A stretch of 9,901 nt of DNA. Source: an uncultured Paracoccus sp. Its GTDB lineage: Bacteria > Pseudomonadota > Alphaproteobacteria > Rhodobacterales > Rhodobacteraceae. Below the pieces are notes generated by a model. The model was given only the letters and a program-made list of their open reading frames with translations, did no database searches and had not been told where the DNA came from. Position numbers and translations under genes: made by a program. Positions 1 through 5,598 of the stretch are shown piece by piece. Numbering within the stretch: the first letter of the stretch is position 1; each line of letters starts with the position of its first letter. Where the stretch lies: the NCBI GenBank assembly GCA_937859005.1, contig CALLYR010000227.1, positions 1 through 9,901 on the forward strand, given 5' to 3'.

Positions 1-1325
1 TGATGGCGATGGTGCGGCTGAACGTGCCCTCGGTCTTCATGTATGGCGGCTCGATCCTGCCCGGCCGCTACAAGGGCCGCGACATCGTGGTCCAGGACAT
101 GTTCGAGGCCGCGGGCCAGCACGCCGCCGGGCTGCTTTCCGACGAGGAACTGGGGGTCATGGAAAAGCTGGCCTGTCCGTCGGCGGGCGCCTGCGGCGGG
201 CAGTATACCGCCAACACCATGGCCTGCGTGTCCGAGGCGATCGGGCTGGCGCTGCTGAATTCATCCGGCGCGCCCGCCCCTTATGAATCGCGCGACCAGT
301 ATGGCGACGCCTCGGGCACGGCGGTGATGAACCTGCTGGAAAGGAACATCCGCGCCCGCGACATCGTGACGCGGAAATCCCTGGAAAACGCGGCCCGCGT
401 CGTCGCCTGCACCGGCGGGTCCACCAATGCCGGCCTGCATCTGCCCGCCATCGCGCATGAGGCGGGGATCGACTTCGACCTGTTCGATGTCTGCGACATC
501 TTCCACGACACGCCCTATTTCGTGAACCTGCGTCCGGGCGGCGAATATGTCGCCAAGGATTTGTTCGACGTGGGCGGCGTCCCGGTCGTGCTGAAGGAAC
601 TGGGCCGCGCCGGGCTGCTGCATCTGGACTGCATTACCGCATCGGGCCGCAGCCTGGGCGAGGAACTGGAGGAAATCCGCGGCGAGCCGGACGGCAAGGT
701 GATTTACCCCGTCGAAACCCCGATCACGAAGACCGGCGGCGTCGTCGGGCTGAAAGGCAACCTTGCCCCCGAAGGCGCCATCGTGAAGGTCGCGGGGATG
801 AGCGAGGCCGATCAGGTCTTCACCGGCCCCGCGCTGGTCTTCGAATGCGAGGAGGACGCCTTCGACGCCGTCCAGAACCGCCGCTACAACGAAGGCTGCG
901 TCTTCGTGATCCGCAACGAAGGTCCCGCAGGCGGGCCGGGGATGCGCGAGATGCTGGCCACCACCGCCGCCCTGTCGGGGCAGGGGATGGGGAAAAAGGT
1001 CGCGCTCATCACCGACGGGCGCTTCTCGGGGGCGACGCGCGGCTTCTGCGTGGGCCATGTTGGGCCGGAATCGGCGCATGGCGGCCCGATCGCGCTGATC
1101 CGCGACGGCGACATCATCACCATCGACGCGATCCGCGGCGAAATCTCGGTGGCACTCGGCGACGAGGAACTGGCTGCGCGCAAGGCCGACTGGAAAGGCG
1201 CGCGCAAGACCGACTATGCCTCGGGGGCGCTGTGGAAATATGCGCAGCTTGTGGGGGGTGCGCGCCGCGGCGCCGTCACCCATCCGGGGGCGCAGGCGGA
1301 AACGCATGTCTACATGGACCAGTAG
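1..1325 (+). CDS. ilvD: Dihydroxy-acid dehydratase (IlvD), C-terminal part, 5' end outside window
   Basis: This enzyme dehydrates 2,3-dihydroxy-isovalerate or 2,3-dihydroxy-3-methylvalerate to the 2-keto acid, the third common step of valine and isoleucine synthesis in the cytoplasm. About 440 residues are visible. Family members are about 570-610 long, so roughly 135 N-terminal residues lie left of the window, including the CDK(N/S) motif that supplies one Fe-S ligand and the Mg-binding lysine. The visible ATG at base 3 (MAMVRLNVPSVF) is an internal methionine, not the start. Landmarks numbered from it are the cluster cysteine C64 in AGACGGQYTANTM, the metal-binding glutamate in GPGMREM (E316), and the catalytic-base serine in DGRFSGATRG (S342). 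The C-terminus GAVTHPGAQAETHVYMDQ matches the alphaproteobacterial IlvD form. It is followed after only 9 bases by the next gene, which suggests read-through transcription. Family assignment is near certain; a sugar-acid dehydratase of the same IlvD/Edd superfamily is the only alternative. Confidence 0.96.
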   Translation, partial: MAMVRLNVPSVFMYGGSILPGRYKGRDIVVQDMFEAAGQHAAGLLSDEELGVMEKLACPSAGACGGQYTANTMACVSEAIGLALLNSSGAPAPYESRDQYGDASGTAVMNLLERNIRARDIVTRKSLENAARVVACTGGSTNAGLHLPAIAHEAGIDFDLFDVCDIFHDTPYFVNLRPGGEYVAKDLFDVGGVPVVLKELGRAGLLHLDCITASGRSLGEELEEIRGEPDGKVIYPVETPITKTGGVVGLKGNLAPEGAIVKVAGMSEADQVFTGPALVFECEEDAFDAVQNRRYNEGCVFVIRNEGPAGGPGMREMLATTAALSGQGMGKKVALITDGRFSGATRGFCVGHVGPESAHGGPIALIRDGDIITIDAIRGEISVALGDEELAARKADWKGARKTDYASGALWKYAQLVGGARRGAVTHPGAQAETHVYMDQ

Positions 1326-1334
1326 GGACGGCGG

Positions 1335-2120
1335 ATGGCCCCCAATCCTCGCCGCTGGCTGAAGGATCTGACCCGGACCCGAACCGCACGCCAGTGGGCG
1401 CAGCAGGCCCGCAACGTGGGGAATCTGTCCCAGCGCCGCCTGCGCCAGCTGCAGAACGAGGCGCAGGTCCTGCGCCGCGATCTGGACCTGTTCCTGACGC
1501 GCGCCCAGGCGCGGCAGGAGGCCGAGGCCGGATCGGCCGACATCCTGGACCTGCCCCCCGGAACCGACTGGCGATGGCGGCCAAGGGTGCTGGGCGCGCG
1601 GATTTCCCCCGCGGGCCTTGCCGCCCCCGACAGCGGCACCCGGCTGGGGGACGAAACCGGGATCTGGCACGATTGTCCGCAGCGCGCCCTGATCCTGCGC
1701 CAGGTGCCGAATCGCAGCGCGACCGATCTGGCCGCCTATGGGCTGCAGCTGGAAACGCTGGGATTCGGCGGCAGCTTCCTGTCGATCTCGGTCGATCTGC
1801 CGGAACGGGCCCTGCAGGGACTGACCCGCAGCCATGTCATCCGCATGGACGCCACGCTGAGCGTCGAGCGCCCGCTGAGCATCTATGCCCGGCTGAATGT
1901 CGGCCACGGGCCGAACACCGATGAAATGCTGCGGCATCTGGGCGATCTGACCCCCGGCGCGCCGCAGCGCTGCGTGATCGAATTCGACCTGCACTATCTG
2001 GACATGAACGAAAGGCGGCTGGAAAAGATCTGGCTCGACCTGATCTTCGAGGCGCCGCAGATGAACAGCACCGTGCTGCGCGACCTGTTCCTGTCGCGCC
2101 ATCTGCGGGCGGATATCTGA
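1335..2120 (+). CDS. Conserved hypothetical protein, DUF6478-like (Rhodobacterales)
   Basis: The product has 261 residues and no known function. It resembles from memory a Rhodobacterales-restricted family (DUF6478), a label not confirmed here. Residues 1-70 are rich in Arg and Gln and predicted helical (LSQRRLRQLQNEAQVLRRDLDLFLTRAQARQEAEA), so a basic helical or coiled-coil head is likely. The rest (about 75-261) looks like an alpha/beta domain built from alternating hydrophobic strands, for example SFLSISVDLPE and CVIEFDLHYLDMNERRLEKIWLDLIFE. There is no signal peptide, membrane span or recognisable catalytic motif. The RGD-like or zinc-type cysteine patterns are absent; only two cysteines are present. 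The ATG lies 9 bases after the ilvD stop with a GGACGGCGG leader, and the next gene follows 13 bases on, so the three probably share a transcript. Codon use matches the neighbours. Function cannot be inferred from the operon with ilvD alone. Confidence 0.85.
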   Translation: MAPNPRRWLKDLTRTRTARQWAQQARNVGNLSQRRLRQLQNEAQVLRRDLDLFLTRAQARQEAEAGSADILDLPPGTDWRWRPRVLGARISPAGLAAPDSGTRLGDETGIWHDCPQRALILRQVPNRSATDLAAYGLQLETLGFGGSFLSISVDLPERALQGLTRSHVIRMDATLSVERPLSIYARLNVGHGPNTDEMLRHLGDLTPGAPQRCVIEFDLHYLDMNERRLEKIWLDLIFEAPQMNSTVLRDLFLSRHLRADI

Positions 2121-2133
2121 AGGGGAAACGGCG

Positions 2134-2517
2134 ATGCAGGACAGATTTTCGTCGCATGGGCTGAAGGGCGGGATCTGGGAGGGGCTGCTGGCGGCCGACC
2201 AGCGGCCCGCGCGCGTCGCCCTGACGCTGAACGGCCGCACCGTGGCCTGCGCCGGGGTCGAGCCCGACGGGCAGGGGTTCTGGCGCATCCGCGCGCCCCT
2301 GCCGGCCGAGGCGCTGGCGGGGGGTGCCCAGACCTATATCCTGATCGCGGACGACGGCGAGGGGATGGAAGACCCGCGCCCCGGCGCATGGCGTCTGGGC
2401 CATCTGCCGCTGCTGGCGGGCGAGGCGCTGGAACTGGACCTGCGCGCGGAAATCGACCTGCTGCGCGCGGAGGTCGATCTTCTCAAGCGCGAACTGCGGC
2501 GGCTGGCGGCGGGATAG
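2134..2517 (+). CDS. Hypothetical protein with C-terminal coiled coil
   Basis: This is an unrecognised protein of 127 residues. Residues 1-95 look like a small beta-rich domain (RVALTLNGRTVACAGVEPDGQGFWRIRAPLP), loosely like a carbohydrate-binding or glycosyltransferase-associated beta fold, though I can name no family. Residues 98-125 form an amphipathic heptad array with leucines in step (RAEIDLL, RAEVDLL, KRELRRL), predicted to be a short coiled coil for oligomerisation. The AEIDLLR/AEVDLLK pair is encoded by an imperfect 21-base tandem repeat. There is no signal peptide or membrane segment. A good ribosome binding site, AGGGGA, precedes the ATG in the 13-base gap after the upstream gene, so the two are probably co-transcribed and may act together. 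The gene converges on the GNAT gene with only four bases between the two stop codons. The coding call is supported by the leader, spacing and normal codon use. Confidence 0.8.
   Translation: MQDRFSSHGLKGGIWEGLLAADQRPARVALTLNGRTVACAGVEPDGQGFWRIRAPLPAEALAGGAQTYILIADDGEGMEDPRPGAWRLGHLPLLAGEALELDLRAEIDLLRAEVDLLKRELRRLAAG
2443..2484 (+). repeat. Imperfect 21-base tandem repeat encoding two coiled-coil heptads
   Basis: Two adjacent 21-base units (2443-2463 and 2464-2484) agree at 16 of 21 positions. They encode RAEIDLL and RAEVDLL, consecutive heptads in the C-terminal helix of the 127-residue protein. This looks like an in-frame duplication that lengthened a coiled coil by two helical turns, although convergent heptad coding is possible. 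Confidence 0.5.
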
Positions 2518-2521
2518 GCGC

Positions 2522-3241
2522 TCAGCCGACGGGCGGCTTCCAGTATGAATAGCCGCCGCACGGAATGAAGCCCAGCCCGGCATAAAGCGCCAGCGCGCCT
2601 TCGTTCGACTGCCGGACGGTCAGGACCAGCCGCGCCGCCCCCTGGTTTGCCGCAAAGGTCGCGGCACGGCGGACCATCCATCCGGCCAGCCCCATGCGGC
2701 GCAGCGGCGGCAGCACGGCGACGGCATGAACCATCGCGATCGGCCCGTGAACCGCGGCGAAGGCGGCCCCCCCCGCCCGGTCCTGAACCCGGCCCAGGAT
2801 CGCGGCCTTGGGGCCCGGCGTGCGTTCCATCACCGCCTGCCGGGCTGCGTCGATGCCTTGATCGGCCCAGATGTCGCGCTGGATCGCCAGCGGCGGCCAC
2901 AGGTCCATGGCGGTCACCGGGGGAATCTCGCGATCCGTCAGGGCCGAGACCTGCGCTTGCATCACCAGCGTCGGCCGGTGCCGCAGCCAGCCGCGCGCCT
3001 TCAGCGTTGCGGCCAGCGCCGCATCGTCGTCGTCCACCGCAATCAGCGGCGGCTCGCCCCAGTTCCGCTGGATCCGCACGATCCGGTCGATGTCGGCGTC
3101 CGACCACGGCCCCGCTGCACGCCCGGAACCCACACGCCCCCCCGCGCCCATGCCGCGCCCCACGCGGAACCCGCCCGCCTCGGCGTATTCCGCGGCAGGC
3201 CAGGTGGCCAGGAACGCGGCGGCCAGATCAGGGTCGGTCAC
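2522..3241 (-). CDS. GNAT family N-acetyltransferase
   Basis: The product is a 239-residue cytoplasmic acetyltransferase of unknown substrate, expected to transfer an acetyl group from acetyl-CoA to an amine. The GNAT core is in the C-terminal half. The strand HAVAVLPPLRRMGLAGWMV (about 172-190) contains motif A, with RRMGLA (181-186) at the pyrophosphate-binding R/Q-x-x-G-x-G/A loop. The SNEGALALYAGLGF segment (about 212-225) is motif B with the usual Asn and Tyr. The N-terminal 100 residues are divergent and include a Gly/Arg-rich stretch at 26-44 that is probably a flexible loop. The start is a GTG whose GTGA sequence overlaps the stop of the upstream CinA-type gene by four bases, so translation is probably coupled. 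The final residues GGYSYWKPPVG are the usual terminal strand of such proteins. The family call is firm, the substrate unknown. A link to molybdopterin-binding protein function is not established. Confidence 0.9.
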   Translation of the reverse strand: MTDPDLAAAFLATWPAAEYAEAGGFRVGRGMGAGGRVGSGRAAGPWSDADIDRIVRIQRNWGEPPLIAVDDDDAALAATLKARGWLRHRPTLVMQAQVSALTDREIPPVTAMDLWPPLAIQRDIWADQGIDAARQAVMERTPGPKAAILGRVQDRAGGAAFAAVHGPIAMVHAVAVLPPLRRMGLAGWMVRRAATFAANQGAARLVLTVRQSNEGALALYAGLGFIPCGGYSYWKPPVG

Positions 3242-3978
3242 AACGCCAGCCTTTCGCGCAGCGCCGCCAGCGCCTGCGCCACCCGGTCCCCGTCCAGCCC
3301 GCGGACGACCAGATTGGTGCCGAAACCGTCGCCTCGGCGGAAGGGATAGCTGCCCAGCGACAGGTCGGGAAAGGCGCGGGCGATTTCGCGCAGCCCGTCC
3401 GCGACCTCGGATTCGGGGCGGTTCACCTCGATCGACTCGCTGACCGGGGGGCGGCCTGCGGTCAGGCGGGGCAGGAGTGATTCGATCATGCTGCGGAACA
3501 CGTCGGGGACGCCGGCCATGACATGGGTGCCGCCGATGGAAAAGCCGGGCGCCGCCGACACCGCATTGTCGATGAGCCGGGCCCCCCTGGGAATGCGGGC
3601 CATGCGCAGGCGGTTCTCGTTGATCCCGACTCCCAGCCGGGACCAGCGTTCCTCCATCATCCGGCGGGCGTCCGCATTGATCTCGATTTCCGCGCCAAAG
3701 GCATCGGCCACCGCATCGGCGGTGATGTCGTCATGCGTGGGCCCGATGCCCCCCGAGGTGAAGACCATGTCCCATGCGCCCCCCAGGCTGCGGTCCAGCG
3801 CCTTCAACGCCGCGACGATGGCGGCATGGTCGTCGGGAACGACGCGGATCTCGCGCAGGTCGATGCCCACGGCGTTCAGCACGCCCGCCAGATGATGGGC
3901 ATTGGCGTCGCGGGTCCGCCCGGACAGGATTTCATCCCCGATCAGCAGGATCGCGGCGGTCGGATTGTCGGATTGCAT
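3238..3978 (-). CDS. CinA-type competence/damage-inducible, molybdopterin-binding domain protein
   Basis: The product is a 246-residue single-domain protein of the MoaB/MogA fold (MoCF_biosynth, CinA N-terminal domain). Two signature loops are clear: LIGDEILSGRTRDAN (about 12-26) and FTSGGIGPTHDDITADAV (about 73-90), which in the fold bind molybdopterin or a pyrophosphate ligand. Classical CinA is about 410-420 residues with a C-terminal nicotinamide-nucleotide deamidase domain. That domain is absent here, as is usual for alphaproteobacterial homologues, where it is a separate gene. In CinA this N-terminal domain acts as an ADP-ribose or nucleotide pyrophosphatase, but whether the short form does so is unclear. 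The ATG is preceded by a G-rich leader (AAGGGGGG). The gene is divergent from map and overlaps the downstream GNAT gene by four bases. The database product name 'competence/damage-inducible protein A' is historical, and nothing here implies competence. Confidence 0.92.
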   Translation of the reverse strand: MQSDNPTAAILLIGDEILSGRTRDANAHHLAGVLNAVGIDLREIRVVPDDHAAIVAALKALDRSLGGAWDMVFTSGGIGPTHDDITADAVADAFGAEIEINADARRMMEERWSRLGVGINENRLRMARIPRGARLIDNAVSAAPGFSIGGTHVMAGVPDVFRSMIESLLPRLTAGRPPVSESIEVNRPESEVADGLREIARAFPDLSLGSYPFRRGDGFGTNLVVRGLDGDRVAQALAALRERLAL

Positions 3979-4074
3979 CGCTGGCCCCCCTTGTCGGGGC
4001 GCATATTGACAGGGGGCAGGTCTGGAACAAGGGCCGCCGCAGGTCTATCTCGCCGGGATGCGAAAGGATTTCCC
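3979..4074. promoter_or_regulatory. Divergent promoter region between the CinA-type gene and map
   Basis: This 96-base spacer must hold promoters for both genes. On the minus strand a TTGTTC (4030-4025) and a CAATAT (4008-4003), separated by 16 bases, are a plausible sigma-70-type -35/-10 pair for the CinA-type gene. On the plus strand a consensus -35 hexamer TTGACA lies at 4006-4011, but no good -10 follows at 16-18 bases, so its role for map is doubtful. The two elements overlap, so the two promoters might compete. Confidence 0.35.
4063..4068 (+). promoter_or_regulatory. Ribosome binding site fixing the map start
   Basis: AAAGGA ends six bases before the ATG at 4075. The reading frame stays open far upstream (to about 3523), but that part is antisense to the CinA-type gene. 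This Shine-Dalgarno sequence and the family alignment place the start at 4075. Confidence 0.75.
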
Positions 4075-4875
4075 ATGAACGAACCCCGCGTGACCCGCGA
4101 AGGCATCCGCATCCATGGACCCGAGGATTTCGCCGGCATGCACGCTGCCGGCCGCCTGGCCGCGCAGATCCTGGACGAGGTGGGCCCCTTGGTCCAGCCG
4201 GGCGCGACCACGGCGGCGCTGGACGATTTCATCCGGGGCCGGGTCGAGGAACTGGGCGCGGCCAGCGCCACCATCGGCTATCGCGGCTATCAGCACGCGT
4301 CCTGCATCAGCGTGAACCATGTCGTCTGCCACGGGATTCCGGGGTCCAAGGTGCTGGCCGACGGCGACATCCTGAACATCGACGTGACCGTGATCCTGGA
4401 CGGCTGGTTCGGCGACACCTCGCGCATGTATGTCGCGGGCACGGCCGGCGTGAAGGCGCGCCGGCTGATCGAGGTCACGCACGACTGCCTGATGAAGGGG
4501 ATCGAGGCGGTGCGCCCCGGCAATACCTTCGGCGACATCGGCCATGCGATCCAGACCTATGCCGAAAGCCACCGCATGTCGGTGGTGCGCGATTTCTGCG
4601 GCCACGGCCTGGGCCGGGTGTTCCACGCCCCGCCGAACGTGCTGCATTTCGGCCGCCCCGGCAAAGGCCCGATGCTGGAGGAAGGCATGTTCTTCACCAT
4701 CGAGCCGATGATCAACCTGGGCCGGCCCGAAACCAAGATCCTGCCGGATGACTGGACCGCCGTCACCCGCGACAGGTCCCTGTCGGCGCAGTTCGAACAT
4801 GCGGTGGGCGTGACGGCCGAAGGCTGCGAGATCTTTACCCTGTCGCCGGGCGGGCTGTTCTATCCCGGGGTCTGA
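4075..4875 (+). CDS. map: Type I methionine aminopeptidase
   Basis: The enzyme removes the initiator methionine from nascent cytoplasmic proteins when the second residue is small. It is a 266-residue pita-bread-fold (M24A) metallopeptidase of normal bacterial length with no N-terminal zinc-finger extension. All expected catalytic and metal-binding residues are present: H86 (VCHGIPG), D103 (NIDVT), D114 (FGDTS), H177 (GHGLGR), E210 (FTIEPM) and E241 (QFEHAVGV). The NHVVCHGIP and FCGHGLGRVFHAPPNVLHF segments are diagnostic. The chosen ATG has a well-placed AAAGGA and gives an N-terminus in line with the family. The gene stands alone on its strand between two minus-strand transcription units and ends opposite the DUF1289 gene. 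Only the possibility of further map paralogues elsewhere in the genome affects the gene name. Confidence 0.97.
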   Translation: MNEPRVTREGIRIHGPEDFAGMHAAGRLAAQILDEVGPLVQPGATTAALDDFIRGRVEELGAASATIGYRGYQHASCISVNHVVCHGIPGSKVLADGDILNIDVTVILDGWFGDTSRMYVAGTAGVKARRLIEVTHDCLMKGIEAVRPGNTFGDIGHAIQTYAESHRMSVVRDFCGHGLGRVFHAPPNVLHFGRPGKGPMLEEGMFFTIEPMINLGRPETKILPDDWTAVTRDRSLSAQFEHAVGVTAEGCEIFTLSPGGLFYPGV

Positions 4876-4972
4876 GGCGCGGCACCGGGCGGCGCCCGGC
4901 GCGGGGTGCTGGCGGTTCAGGCGGAAACACTTTCCGGCTTCGCGCCGGTCCCGCGGCCCCCGGTGCCGTGCC
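4876..4972. terminator. Convergent intergenic region with nested GC-rich hairpins (putative bidirectional terminator)
   Basis: The 97-base spacer separates the stop of map from the stop of the minus-strand DUF1289 gene. It contains a short hairpin CCGGGC-GGC-GCCCGG (4885-4899), a second CGGAAA-CAC-TTTCCG (4922-4936), and an overlapping CCGGC/GCCGG stem (4934-4948). A perfect 10-base inverted repeat, CGGCACCGGG at 4880-4889 and CCCGGTGCCG at 4959-4968, encloses them. No T-tract follows on either strand, so canonical intrinsic termination is not shown. The position and symmetry fit a structure that ends or protects both transcripts. Confidence 0.4.
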
Positions 4973-5134
4973 TCAGCCCGGCAGGGCCGCGATCCGGTCC
5001 AGCACCGCGTTCCGTTCGGCGTCCGTCATCGTGCCCCAGCGGGCGATTTCGTCCAGCGTCCGCAGGCAGGCGGTGCAGAAACGCTGGTCCGCGTCCAGCG
5101 AGCAGATATTGCGGCAGGGGCTTTCGACGGTCAT
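4973..5134 (-). CDS. Small DUF1289 family protein
   Basis: This 53-residue protein is short enough to be missed by gene finders with a length cutoff. It begins MTVESPCRNICSLDADQRFC and continues TACLRTLDEIARWGTMTDAE, the typical DUF1289 pattern. Four cysteines (C7, C11, C20, C23) are spaced like a small metal-binding knuckle, followed by the conserved LDEIARW helix. The function of the family is unknown, and zinc or Fe-S binding is inferred from the cysteines. The ATG overlaps the stop of ruvX as ATGA, which fixes the start and implies translational coupling. The stop TGA is at 4975-4973. The length matches the usual 50-70 residues. It is the last gene of the ccmI-ruvX unit. The family assignment rests on recall of its consensus. 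Confidence 0.88.
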   Translation of the reverse strand: MTVESPCRNICSLDADQRFCTACLRTLDEIARWGTMTDAERNAVLDRIAALPG

Positions 5135-5598
5135 CCCAGGTGCCGCAGCCGGTCCAGCGCGCCCTGCAGGATGAAGCTCGCCGCCACCTGGTCGATGACC
5201 TGCGTGCGCTTGCGGCGCGAGGCGTCGGCTTCCAGCAGCGCGCGTTCGGCGGCGACGGTGGACAGGCGTTCATCCCAGAACCCGATGGGCAGCGGCGTCA
5301 GCCGTTCCAGGTTGCGGGCAAAGGCGCGGGTGGACTGCGCCCGCGGCCCTTCGGACCCGTCCATGTTGCGCGGCAGGCCCAGCACCAGCCCGACCAGCGC
5401 GCGCTCGGCCACGATCTTCAGCAGCGATTCGGCGTCCACGGTGAACCTGGCGCGCCGGATCACCGTCAGGGGCGAGGCCACCTGCCGCAGCCCGTCGCTG
5501 ACCGCGACGCCGATGGTCTTCGTGCCCAGATCCAGCCCGGCAATGGCGCCCCGCGGGGGCAGGCTTGCTGCGAAATCCTCGATCGCCGGACAGATCAC
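5131..5598 (-). CDS. ruvX: Putative Holliday junction resolvase / pre-16S rRNA nuclease (YqgF/RuvX)
   Basis: The product is a 155-residue RNase H-fold nuclease of the YqgF family. In Escherichia coli the homologue processes the 5' end of 16S rRNA, and it was also proposed as an alternative Holliday junction resolvase. The three acidic catalytic positions are visible: D23 in GLDLGTKTIGVAVSD, E110 in FWDERLSTVAAE and D136 in VIDQVAASFILQ. The motif LGLPRNMDGSEGPRAQ (about 73-88) is characteristic. The start is a GTG at 5598-5596 that overlaps the ccmI stop as GTGA. It gives a 20-residue lead-in before the first strand, as in other Rhodobacteraceae. The 3' end overlaps the DUF1289 start as ATGA. 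Translation of all three genes is therefore likely to be coupled. Confidence 0.94.
   Translation of the reverse strand: MICPAIEDFAASLPPRGAIAGLDLGTKTIGVAVSDGLRQVASPLTVIRRARFTVDAESLLKIVAERALVGLVLGLPRNMDGSEGPRAQSTRAFARNLERLTPLPIGFWDERLSTVAAERALLEADASRRKRTQVIDQVAASFILQGALDRLRHLG

Noticed and set aside
261..2288. Open frame of 675 codons on the minus strand opposite ilvD and the DUF6478-like gene
   Set aside because: It crosses the boundary between two well-supported plus-strand genes, its translation is rich in Gln, Arg, His and Ala with no domain, and long antisense frames are expected at this G+C.
4006..4011. TTGACA as a proven map promoter
   Set aside because: No acceptable -10 lies 16-18 bases downstream, so it is kept only as a weak element in the divergent region.
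3523..4074. Upstream in-frame extension of map
   Set aside because: It is antisense to the CinA-type gene and the family N-terminus and AAAGGA site both point to 4075.
4917..5273. Minus-strand open frame of 118 codons overlapping the ruvX 3' end
   Set aside because: It is out of frame with both ruvX and the DUF1289 gene, and the DUF1289 frame at 4973-5134 has clear conserved cysteines.
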